Positions 8,598 through 16,226 of a DNA stretch of 64,000 nucleotides are shown here, piece after piece. This DNA comes from Bacteroidales bacterium. GTDB lineage: Bacteria > Bacteroidota > Bacteroidia > Bacteroidales > WCHB1-69. The position numbers and the translations under genes are program-made. Position 1 is the stretch's first letter; the number at the start of each line of letters is the position of its first letter. The notes below the pieces were generated by a model. The model was not told the origin of the DNA. It worked only from the letters and a program-made list of their open reading frames with translations, and did not search any database. The stretch is taken from the NCBI GenBank assembly GCA_024400835.1, contig JAKSMC010000009.1, positions 1 through 64,000 of the forward strand, given 5' to 3'.

Positions 8598-10661
8598 TCA
8601 CTTCTTCACCACCTTGCCTTCCCATTCTCCCATCTCGCCGCTGGCGGTGATGATGTAGGTGCCGGCGGGCAGGGCGCTGAAGTCCAGTTCTGTGCGGGTG
8701 CCGCTCACGGTGCGTTGCAAGACCACTTTCCCCGTGAGGTCCGTGACCGTGACGCGCTCCATTGTGAAGTTGCTGGTGACGTCTCCCAAAAAGATTTCGC
8801 CATCCTCAAGGGGCATCATTACTTCCACCGTCACCTTGTCCGTGGCAGGATTGGGGTACGCGCGCACCACCGCACGGCTAAGACTTCCACGGTCTGCAAT
8901 GCCCGTGGTGTCACCTAAATACGGCTCCGCAAAACTCGGGTCGTAATAGAGGGCAAACACTGCGGAAGATTGTCCTGAAGGACAGTTCGCAGAAACACTA
9001 TTGGAAAACGCCGCCGGCCCCGTCACACTACTGTAAAAAATAAGCCTCCCTTGGTCATTGGCTAAAACTGAAGGATTTCTATCCCCATAGGTGTTGAAAT
9101 CAATTTTATCTATAAACTCTCCATTATTCGTCCACTGACATATCTTTTGGACATTCAGCGGGTTTGCATAAGCAAATACCCGGTTGTTAATAACCGCAGG
9201 AAATCTTCCACACATCGCATCGATGCAGGGTGCGACCCCCTGATTGAGATAATTGCCTGTCTGGGCATCATATCGGACAAAAAAAGTCTGGTTGGAACTA
9301 CTTTGCTGGTACCGTTGCAACGGGTGGCTCTCGTCGTCAAAATAGACAAGTCCGTTTTGCCCTTCATTGATCACCCCTCCTTGTCCATTGACATAGACAG
9401 AGCCGTCAGACACAAAGGATCCGGCAAAAGCAGCGTAAGCAGCCTGATAATGATTCCCCCGGGTGAACGTCTGATTGCACCATTGCACTGTCCCACTGGT
9501 ATCATATTTAACGATAAAGCCCGTACGATTCGCTGATGTAACATCCTGCATACTGCAATAGTTCGTGCTGTCCCAGTATAAGAGAACCGGATATTGGTGC
9601 AAGTCGTCTCCATAGCCAGCAGAAAGATCCAATGACAGTTGTCCCGAAACATACATATTGTCATTTTCATCAACAGATAAGCCATGTATATAAAATTTAA
9701 AATGAGGGTTAATACTGTCGTGCAACAATTCCCAAGAGGTGGCGATGCCTTCTGTGTGGTCCACCATCGGCCTGGCGTACAACAGTTCCCAGTCAGGTGA
9801 AAATTTATACATCATACCGTTAAAAAAACTACCATCTAGAGATTGTACGTTTCCCGGCAAATACACATCATACGTTTTGCTTGTATCCCCATCCACTATT
9901 ATAGTGTATGGGTCGCTTTCGTACCCCTCATATTGGAAGTTTGTGTACACATAAGTGTTGCCATTCCTATCTATGTGAAAAGGAGCACATGTAACCACAG
10001 GATTGCACAACCCATATTCTCCGCGCACCCCGCCTGTTGAGATTTTTCTTGACAAAGTTGTAACAAAATGGTTGTCAAGTAGATTACCATCCAAATCAAA
10101 TGTGGCAAAATAGGTATACCTGCCAGTTTTGAATGGCGGTATCCGCTGCTCCACCGGTATCTCGTGGACTTGCGGCCCAGTAATCAAAGTGTCAAAATAG
10201 TATAGCCAAACATTGTTAACAGTAGCATTGTAATCTACATATTCCAAAGACAAATTCCCTGAAATATAAACTTTGTTATCTCTCACTTCCATCCAATGTG
10301 AGAGACAATGAACTTGATCACTGGATTTCACCATCTTATACCATAACATATTGCCGAGGCTGTCAAATTTGGCCAGTATACTTGACCGTTTGCCTATGTT
10401 AAACGCATAAGGATAGCTGGTAAACTGCAAAGTTTGACCATTGAAAGTCGGCTGCCCCCCAATCTCTCCAAAAACATATATGTTCCCAGCCTCGTCTAAA
10501 GCAGTTTTAACGATTTGGTTGTAATATTCATTAGCGGTTCCTCCGTTCCCGCTCCAATAATTCGCCCACTTCCACTCACCTTGGGCGGAGACGGGGGGAA
10601 AGATAACCGCAAACAAAGCAGATAAAACCAATAATTGAAAGAGTACTTTTACATTTCTCAT
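8598..10661 (-). CDS. T9SS-sorted secreted repeat protein (paralogue B)
   Basis: 687 residues. Signal peptide MRNVKVLFQLLVLSALFAV with cleavage near VSAQ-GE, then the block EWKWANYWSGNGG shared with paralogue A at 5509-7497. The middle carries repeated 'D..GN.YV' and 'KFDSLGNMLWYK' strands suggesting a propeller-like fold. The C-terminus is a T9SS type A domain (AYPNPATDKVTVEV, then VTVTDLTGKVVL, ending EGKVVKK), better conserved than in paralogue A. The two proteins match over most of their length, so the cluster arose by duplication, with RhuM between the copies. Function unknown; exported to or through the outer membrane by T9SS is inferred from the tail. It has its own promoter about 100 bp upstream. 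Confidence 0.82.
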   Translation of the reverse strand: MRNVKVLFQLLVLSALFAVIFPPVSAQGEWKWANYWSGNGGTANEYYNQIVKTALDEAGNIYVFGEIGGQPTFNGQTLQFTSYPYAFNIGKRSSILAKFDSLGNMLWYKMVKSSDQVHCLSHWMEVRDNKVYISGNLSLEYVDYNATVNNVWLYYFDTLITGPQVHEIPVEQRIPPFKTGRYTYFATFDLDGNLLDNHFVTTLSRKISTGGVRGEYGLCNPVVTCAPFHIDRNGNTYVYTNFQYEGYESDPYTIIVDGDTSKTYDVYLPGNVQSLDGSFFNGMMYKFSPDWELLYARPMVDHTEGIATSWELLHDSINPHFKFYIHGLSVDENDNMYVSGQLSLDLSAGYGDDLHQYPVLLYWDSTNYCSMQDVTSANRTGFIVKYDTSGTVQWCNQTFTRGNHYQAAYAAFAGSFVSDGSVYVNGQGGVINEGQNGLVYFDDESHPLQRYQQSSSNQTFFVRYDAQTGNYLNQGVAPCIDAMCGRFPAVINNRVFAYANPLNVQKICQWTNNGEFIDKIDFNTYGDRNPSVLANDQGRLIFYSSVTGPAAFSNSVSANCPSGQSSAVFALYYDPSFAEPYLGDTTGIADRGSLSRAVVRAYPNPATDKVTVEVMMPLEDGEIFLGDVTSNFTMERVTVTDLTGKVVLQRTVSGTRTELDFSALPAGTYIITASGEMGEWEGKVVKK

Positions 10662-10767
10662 ACATTTTGTTTTTAATTGTTATGGGGACTTCTATTTTTA
10701 ACATTTTCTCTCCGTCCCTCTGAACTTCGTGAAGTCCGTTAGCCAAAATTCAAAGTGAACAACGCGG

Positions 10768-10775
10768 CAAAGATA
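10768..10775 (-). promoter_or_regulatory. -7 promoter element for the 687-residue T9SS gene
   Basis: Minus-strand TATCTTTGCCGC is a full match to the extended element used across this window. It lies 106 bp upstream of the ATG at 10661, so the transcript would have an unusually long leader of about 100 nt compared with the 10-40 nt typical here. Confidence 0.6.
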
Positions 10776-10881
10776 CAAATTTTCTTCTATTTTCTAACTT
10801 TTCATCATTATTTTATAGGGGTAAAGTTGTTGTATATCAATATATTACACAAATCAATTCATTCCTAATCGTACTATTTGC

Positions 10882-11421
10882 TCATATCGGCACACGTTGT
10901 AAACCAGGTTGGTCAAGGTGTTTCTGGCGGCATTTCGCGCCAAACCGACAACGCGGCTGAACATCCCGTATGACTTCCTGACCTCTGTCGTCATTGTCTA
11001 TCAGCAACCTGGTCGGAACGGAGTCGTGCTGTTCCGCACTCGTGGTCACCGCCTTCTTTATCAGCTTGCTCTTGGCATCGACCTTTGCGTGGTTCTTGTA
11101 GCCGCTTGCAAGTCCGAGGAAATTCCGGGAACTCGTTCTGTCAACAATCTGGTATTCGGTCTGCTCATCGCTCAAATTGTACATCCGTTGAAGCACGAGT
11201 ATCTTGAACATCAGCACATAGTCGTAGGGCTTTGCTCCCGCGTTCGTCAGACGCTCCTTATACAAGCCCATCTCCAACGTCTCACGAAACATCTCGAAAT
11301 CAATCGTTTCAGAAAGTCTTTCCAGCGGATTTCCCAATGCGTTCAACATTGAAGTTCTTTCTTCTGAATCAAATAAACCTTGGTTGCCAAGCTTTCTGTA
11401 TGCCCTTTTGTATGTATCCAT
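10882..11421 (-). pseudogene. IS5-family transposase remnant with internal deletion
   Basis: The 179-residue frame begins like an IS5-type DDE transposase: 'IDFEMFRETLEMGLYKERL', then 'DYVLMFKILVLQRMYNLSDEQTEYQI' and 'RTSSRNFLGL'. At about residue 105 it jumps straight to 'YKNHAKVDAKSKLIKKAVTT', which in complete family members lies well over 100 residues further on, after the first catalytic Asp. The end (from about 'DNDDRGQEV') goes out of frame and lacks the later catalytic residues. The gene is therefore internally deleted and cannot encode an active enzyme. The AT-rich flanks show no clear terminal inverted repeats. A shorter relative of the N-terminus lies at 32665-32784. Confidence 0.8.
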
Positions 11422-12025
11422 TTTCTCTTCAAATTTGCGGCAAATATACGAATATTTATTTGATTATCAATGTGTTTTATTTAGAATTGCCCTTATTTCA
11501 ACATCTCTTGTTTCCCAGTATTTTTGGTGACTATATACATGTTGACCTAAGTGGCAGGATATGATTTGAATGGTAAATATCATGCTGGCAAAAATTGTCA
11601 TGTGTCCTATAGGTAATGATCTCTTCACAATCCTTCCCGAAACGTTTATATTACCATCGGGTCTGCCCGAACGGAGGCACGCATTCCCCTTATATTAGAA
11701 GGGCTGGCTGAAAGCCAGGGTAGTGACATAAACATCACGGCGCAGCCGTACCTTGTTTAAAATCAACATATAAGGATGCTCTACAAACTTTCATACCACT
11801 ACCCCGCCCTACGGGCACCCCTTCTGCGAAAAGGGGAATTTATGGTGGCGCAAAATTTGCTTTTGCACTAAATGTGTGTGGGGGATGACAAGGTGATTAT
11901 GTTAGATCTTTTTTACCGCCAACAGGTATCAATCTTCCTTCTTATTTCAAGAGTTCGGGTCAACAGATATATAGCTCCCTTATTTTTATAAGTGCAAATA
12001 AGGTAAATCGTTTCCTGATTTTTTA
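11422..12025. other. Gene-free spacer with inverted repeats
   Basis: About 600 bp without a credible reading frame. The left half is AT-rich. The only structure is the inverted repeat pair at 11683-11839 and a short palindrome ACGGC-GCA-GCCGT between its arms. Confidence 0.6.
11683..11839. repeat. Imperfect 43-nt inverted repeat pair
   Basis: The arm at 11683-11725, reverse-complemented, begins CACTACCCTGGC and ends AAGGGGAAT. The arm at 11797-11839 begins CACTACCCCGCC and ends AAGGGGAAT. Each arm contains its own small hairpin (GGCTGGC..GCCAG on the left, GCCC..GGGC on the right). The pair is 71 bp apart and could fold into one large cruciform. It may be a pair of dispersed palindromic repeat units or a small non-autonomous element next to the dead transposase. 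Confidence 0.65.
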
Positions 12026-12033
12026 TATCTTTG
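12026..12033 (+). promoter_or_regulatory. -7 promoter element for the 109-residue membrane protein gene
   Basis: TATCTTTG followed by C, 18 bp upstream of ATG 12052. It decides the start: an alternative start at 12031 would lie within the promoter. Confidence 0.65.
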
Positions 12034-12051
12034 CATTCGTTTTCAAAAATT

Positions 12052-12381
12052 ATGAGTTGGACCATTGTAAAAATCATCATTTCCATTGCCGTAATCATAT
12101 TATGGATATACGTGGAATATAAATCACAGGTGCGCATTTTGAAAAAGCAGGAGCGCCGCATTAACGATGCAAATACCTGGATTTCGAGTTGTTGCGCAGT
12201 TTTTTTAGTCTTTTTGGGTTTAAAGCCCTTTTACCACTGGTTGAAAACGTACCTTCCGGGTGAAGGCCTTCGCGCATTGATCTGTTTGATCATATTTTGC
12301 GTGGTTATATTTGCAATCCTACTGATTGCCAGAGCACTTGCAAAGCACGAGCTTCAAAAGGAGGCGGCAAACGAAGTTTAA
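12052..12381 (+). CDS. Hypothetical membrane protein, three predicted helices
   Basis: 109 residues from ATG 12052 (MSWTIVKIII). Three hydrophobic segments are visible: residues 4-22, about 43-60, and about 74-96. Between the first two lies a basic stretch (KSQVRILKKQERR). The C-terminus is charged (KHELQKEAANEV). I do not recognise the family. It has its own promoter and is followed 25 bp later by thiamine pyrophosphokinase, with which it may be cotranscribed; nothing in the sequence ties it to thiamine metabolism. Confidence 0.7.
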   Translation: MSWTIVKIIISIAVIILWIYVEYKSQVRILKKQERRINDANTWISSCCAVFLVFLGLKPFYHWLKTYLPGEGLRALICLIIFCVVIFAILLIARALAKHELQKEAANEV

Positions 12382-12406
12382 GTAACGATAAATGATAGTG
12401 ACAACA

Positions 12407-13027
12407 ATGAACTATGCAACCATCATATTGGCCAACGGAGCATTTCCTGAGAGTGCCGCGGCGCTGGAGATGCTGCGCCACGCCGAGCATCTTATCTGTT
12501 GTGACGGTGCCATCGACAAGCTAACCGCACACGGCCTGACACCCACCGTGCTGGTCGGTGACTGCGATTCGATGAGGCCGGAGGACTTGGAACGCTGGCA
12601 CGACATTCTCGCCCCGGACAGAAGCGAAGAGTACAACGACCTGCAGAAGGCGCTCAAATACTGCAGCGCACACCATCTCGACCACATCGCGCTGCTCGGT
12701 TGCGAGGGCCTACGCGACGACCACTTCATCGCCAACATCAGCATCATGGCCACCTACAGCGAGCATCTCGACCTCGTGATGATAACCGACCACGGAACTT
12801 TCAATGTTATCCGAAAGAGCACCACCCTACCCGCCATTCCGGGTCAGCAGGTCTCCGTGTTCACCAAAAACGAAAACTTGCCGCTCACTTTCCACGGACT
12901 GAAATATCCCGTTCACAAGCGTTGCTTCAAGCATCTATGGGAAGGCAGCCTCAACGAGGCAACAGAAAACGCCTTCACCATTGAGTTGCATGGCGAAGGC
13001 GTCGTTATCGTCTATCGTGCGCACTAA
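12407..13027 (+). CDS. thiN: Thiamine pyrophosphokinase
   Basis: 206 residues from ATG 12407 (MNYATIILANGAFP); an upstream in-frame ATG at 12392 is the alternative. The enzyme transfers pyrophosphate from ATP to thiamine to make thiamine diphosphate in the cytoplasm. Family motifs are present: 'ILANGAFP' at the N-terminus, 'CCDGAIDKL' near residue 32, 'GDCDS' near residue 51, and 'EYNDLQKAL' (the D-x-x-K motif) near residue 75, then 'GCEGLRDDH'. The C-terminal beta-sandwich thiamine-binding domain follows ('GLKYPV...LWEGSLNEA'). The length is normal for the family. It sits downstream of a small membrane protein gene. Confidence 0.88.
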   Translation: MNYATIILANGAFPESAAALEMLRHAEHLICCDGAIDKLTAHGLTPTVLVGDCDSMRPEDLERWHDILAPDRSEEYNDLQKALKYCSAHHLDHIALLGCEGLRDDHFIANISIMATYSEHLDLVMITDHGTFNVIRKSTTLPAIPGQQVSVFTKNENLPLTFHGLKYPVHKRCFKHLWEGSLNEATENAFTIELHGEGVVIVYRAH

Positions 13028-13047
13028 GCGCAACATTCTGTTTCTTA

Positions 13048-13908
13048 TTAGAATCTGTCGAGCACTGTTTTCACCAGTGCTTCCATTTTGTCGTGATAGT
13101 CGTCTAAGAACTTACCAGTCACGCGGTTGGCAATAATCAAGCAGACCGTGAGCGGATGATGTCCGAGCATGTTGCCCAAGCCATAGATGGCAGAGCATTC
13201 CATCTCCATATTGGTAATGGAACGGTCGTTATAATGAAACGTCTCGATTTTGCGGTTCAGTTCCGGGAAGGCCAACTGGGCGCGCACCTGGCGGCCTTGC
13301 GGGCCGAAGAAGCCCGGTGCGCTGACGGTAATGCCCTGATACATATCGAAGGCAATGCGCTGCAGCAGTTCGGGCGATGCCGGCGTGCAATACGGATGCG
13401 GCAGTCGATCGTTCCATCCTGTATGCTTGATAAAGGAGTTCACAAGTTCTTCGTCGCTCCAATCGCCATGATCGTAGAATTGCAGTACGCCGTCAATGCC
13501 GAAGCCGAAGGCGGAGGCCACATAAGAGCCCACTTCGATGTCGGGCTGCAGAGCTCCGGAAGTGCCTATGCGCACCATATTGAGCGCACGGTGTTCGGAT
13601 TTCACCTCCATAGCCTGCAAATCGACGTTGGCCACGGCGTCCAGCTCGTTAAGGACAATGTCAATGTTATCAGTGCCCATCCCAGTAGAGATGGCGGACA
13701 CGCGCTTGCCTCGGTACGTGCCCGTATGCGTGATGAGTTCGCGGTTCTGCTTCTGCACCTCGATAGTATCGAAATGCTTGGAAATCATCGGCACGCGACC
13801 GGGATCCCCGACCAATATTATATTGTCAGCCAGTTCGTCGGCATGTAGATTCAGATGGTAAATGGCGCCGTCATTCTGGCGCGGCAGTTCGGATGCAGGT
13901 ATTTTCAT
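13048..13908 (-). CDS. udp: Nucleoside phosphorylase (uridine phosphorylase-like)
   Basis: 286 residues. The PNP/UDP family of nucleoside phosphorylases cleaves nucleosides with phosphate to give the free base and (deoxy)ribose-1-phosphate. The phosphate-binding 'VGDPGRVPMI' motif is near residue 32, 'ISTGMGTDNIDIVLNE' near residue 74, 'VRIGTSGAL' near residue 110, and 'NMEMECSAIYGL' near residue 230 in the base/ribose pocket. The length and the divergent C-terminal half are closer to the uridine phosphorylase group of Bacteroidetes than to DeoD; substrate preference is inferred. It is convergent with thiN (20 bp apart) and has its own promoter at 13929. Confidence 0.82.
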   Translation of the reverse strand: MKIPASELPRQNDGAIYHLNLHADELADNIILVGDPGRVPMISKHFDTIEVQKQNRELITHTGTYRGKRVSAISTGMGTDNIDIVLNELDAVANVDLQAMEVKSEHRALNMVRIGTSGALQPDIEVGSYVASAFGFGIDGVLQFYDHGDWSDEELVNSFIKHTGWNDRLPHPYCTPASPELLQRIAFDMYQGITVSAPGFFGPQGRQVRAQLAFPELNRKIETFHYNDRSITNMEMECSAIYGLGNMLGHHPLTVCLIIANRVTGKFLDDYHDKMEALVKTVLDRF

Positions 13909-13928
13909 AATCGTTTATTTTTAGCGTG

Positions 13929-13936
13929 CAAATTTA
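13929..13936 (-). promoter_or_regulatory. -7 promoter element for the nucleoside phosphorylase gene
   Basis: Minus-strand TAAATTTG followed by CACGC, 20 bp from the ATG at 13908. It fits TAnnTTTG with a short leader. Confidence 0.55.
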
Positions 13937-14042
13937 CATTTTTTTCAAGACCATAAATCTGGCTTCTTAATTTCTTATTTCTCACTTTTTCCCAATAATA
14001 AAAACGCCTCCATCACATGCAACATCTTCTCTGAATTTTATG

Positions 14043-14050
14043 TACGTTTG
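14043..14050 (+). promoter_or_regulatory. -7 promoter element for the EF-hand protein gene
   Basis: TACGTTTG directly followed by CCGCC, the extended form that recurs in this window, 23 bp upstream of ATG 14074. Confidence 0.6.
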
Positions 14051-14073
14051 CCGCCTCAAAAAAAAACATCAAT

Positions 14074-16131
14074 ATGCGAAAAAGACAAACAGGCTACAAT
14101 TGGAAATTTTTCACCGTGGGCAAGGCCACCCGCGTCAGCATTACGACAGGCGAAGACATCGCCCACCTCAAGGAACTCGACCAAAAGTTATGGACAGTAC
14201 TCAGCTGTCCCGTCAAGGGGTTGGAATTTGACGAGAACACATTGACGATGATGGACACCAACCATGACGGCAAAATCCACGCCAACGAAGTGGTGGAAGC
14301 CGCCAACTGGCTCACATCCGTACTCAAGGACCCTGACATCCTGATACATCCCGAAGAAGAATTCCCTCTTTCCGAACTGAACACAGAAAACGAAGAAGGG
14401 CTCAAGCTTCACAACTCAGCCAAGCAGATACTCGCCAATTTGGAGCTCGACAAAGAGACTATCTCCATTGCGGACACCTCCGACAGCATTGCCATTTTTG
14501 AAAAGACGAGATTCAACGGCGACGGTGTCATCACGATGAAGACCACCGATGACGAGAAGTTACAGGAAATCATCAAGCACTGTATGGAAACCGTCGGCAT
14601 CACCAATGACCGCAGCGGTGAAGAGGGCATCAATGCCGAACAGTTAGAGCAATTTTACACAGCCTGCCGCGAATACGACGAATGGCAAGCCTCCGCGCAA
14701 GCCGACCGCGAACACATCTTCCCGTATGGTGATCAGACCGAAGAGGCCCTGAATGCCTGCAACACGCTGAAAAACAAGATTGCCGACTACTTCATGCGCT
14801 GCAAGCTCTCCGCCTTCAACAACGAATGCGCCCCCACTCTAGACATCTCCGCAGAACGCATCGGAGATATCAGTCAGAAAGATTTGTCGGCCTGTGCTGA
14901 AGAAATTGCCGCCTACCCGCTGGCACGTGTCTCCAACAAATGTCTGCTTCCCCTTAACGGCGGCATCAACCCCGCTTGGCAAAGCGACTTCGACAACCTC
15001 AAAAAGCTGGTTTTCGACAAAGACTTCCCCAATCAAGAGAGCATTTCCGAAACTGAATGGAACGTCATCCTTGACAAATTCAGCGCTTTCAACACTTGGA
15101 AAGAGCAGAAGAAAGGCGACATCGTCGAATCTATCGACGCGGCTGAAATTCACGACATCGTAACCTCAAATCGCGAACAGGAAATCGTCAAACTCATCGA
15201 AGAAGACAAAAAGCTGGAAGAAGAAGCCAACGCCATCGACTCCGTGAACAGATTGGTCCACCTCTACCGTGACTTCTACACCTTGCTGCGCAATTTCATC
15301 ACATTCTCAGACTTTTACCTCAAAGACGACAACCGCAAGGCCATATTCCAAGCCGGCACATTGTTCATTGACCAACGCAGCTGCGACCTCTGCATAAAGG
15401 TCAGTGATATGAGCAAGCAAAACACGATGGCAGGACTCAGCGGAATGTTCATTCTTTACTGCAACTGCGTGTCCAAAGTCAAAAATGAGACTATGACCAT
15501 CGCCGCTGTGGTCACCGATGGAGACATCAACGACCTTAGAGAAGGCAAAAACGGCATTTTCTACGACCGCAACGGACTGGACTGGGACGCCACCGTCACC
15601 AAAATCATCGACAACCCCATAAGTGTCCGCCAGGCATTCTGGTCTCCATATCGCAAATTGGCCCGTTTCATCGAAGATCAAGTCAACAAGATGGCTTCTG
15701 ACAAAGACGCCAAAGCCAATGATTTATTGACCAGCAAGACTACGGAATCCGTCACGAACGTAACCACGGCAGATCCAAAAGCACAACAGAAGAAACAAGC
15801 CTTCGACATTGCCAAGTTCTGTGGTATCTTTGCGGCCATCGGCATGGCATTAGGATACATCGGCTCATTCCTAGTCAGCTGCTTTACAGGATTCATAAAA
15901 CTCAAATGGTGGCAGATGTTTGTCGCTTTGGCAGCCATCCTGCTCATCATCTCCGGGCCTTCTATGGTCATCGCCTGGCTCAAGCTCCGCAAACGCGACC
16001 TTTCTCCGATTTTGAATGCCAACGATTGGGCCATCAACTCCCACGCCATCGTCAACATCAAGTTCGGCGCCACGCTGACACATCTGGCTAAATACCCCAA
16101 AGCCAACATCAAACTGCCTAAGAAACTGTAA
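14074..16131 (+). CDS. Large EF-hand membrane protein of unknown function
   Basis: 685 residues, no signal peptide. A canonical EF-hand calcium loop lies at residues 61-72 (DTNHDGKIHANE, with Asp61, Asn63, Asp65, Lys67 and Glu72 at the ligand positions); a degenerate relative (FNGDGVITMK) lies near residue 160. The middle is a long, mostly helical, acidic soluble region of about 400 residues with a conserved-looking 'GTLFIDQRSCDLCIKV' segment. Two strongly hydrophobic helices close the protein around residues 575-630 (FCGIFAAIGMALGYIGSFLV and MFVALAAILLIISG), leaving a short basic tail ending PKKL. I do not recognise the family beyond the EF-hand. The topology suggests a large cytoplasmic calcium-sensing domain anchored by a C-terminal hairpin. 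The gene is monocistronic, with its own promoter and a strong terminator. Confidence 0.8.
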   Translation: MRKRQTGYNWKFFTVGKATRVSITTGEDIAHLKELDQKLWTVLSCPVKGLEFDENTLTMMDTNHDGKIHANEVVEAANWLTSVLKDPDILIHPEEEFPLSELNTENEEGLKLHNSAKQILANLELDKETISIADTSDSIAIFEKTRFNGDGVITMKTTDDEKLQEIIKHCMETVGITNDRSGEEGINAEQLEQFYTACREYDEWQASAQADREHIFPYGDQTEEALNACNTLKNKIADYFMRCKLSAFNNECAPTLDISAERIGDISQKDLSACAEEIAAYPLARVSNKCLLPLNGGINPAWQSDFDNLKKLVFDKDFPNQESISETEWNVILDKFSAFNTWKEQKKGDIVESIDAAEIHDIVTSNREQEIVKLIEEDKKLEEEANAIDSVNRLVHLYRDFYTLLRNFITFSDFYLKDDNRKAIFQAGTLFIDQRSCDLCIKVSDMSKQNTMAGLSGMFILYCNCVSKVKNETMTIAAVVTDGDINDLREGKNGIFYDRNGLDWDATVTKIIDNPISVRQAFWSPYRKLARFIEDQVNKMASDKDAKANDLLTSKTTESVTNVTTADPKAQQKKQAFDIAKFCGIFAAIGMALGYIGSFLVSCFTGFIKLKWWQMFVALAAILLIISGPSMVIAWLKLRKRDLSPILNANDWAINSHAIVNIKFGATLTHLAKYPKANIKLPKKL

Positions 16132-16137
16132 TCATAA

Positions 16138-16174
16138 TGGTCGTGACAGCCGGTAAGCCCAGCCGTCACGACCA
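16138..16174 (+). terminator. Intrinsic terminator after the EF-hand gene
   Basis: Stem TGGTCGTGAC / GTCACGACCA with a 17-nt loop, starting 7 bp after the stop codon and followed by AATTTCTTT. Confidence 0.7.
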
Positions 16175-16199
16175 ATTTCTTTCACACACTATTTTTTTG

Positions 16200-16207
16200 T
16201 ATCTTTG
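16200..16207 (+). promoter_or_regulatory. -7 promoter element for ricT-gldH
   Basis: TATCTTTG followed by CCGCC, 19 bp upstream of the ATG at 16227. It is preceded by a T-rich tract and is one of the best matches in the window. Confidence 0.7.
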
Positions 16208-16226
16208 CCGCCTTAATTTTGTATAG

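Noticed and set aside
10882..11421. Functional insertion sequence
   Set aside because: The transposase lacks its catalytic core and its C-terminal part is out of frame; no terminal repeats were found.
12361..12406. TPP riboswitch upstream of the thiamine pyrophosphokinase gene
   Set aside because: Only about 25 bp separate it from the upstream gene and no THI-box sequence is visible.
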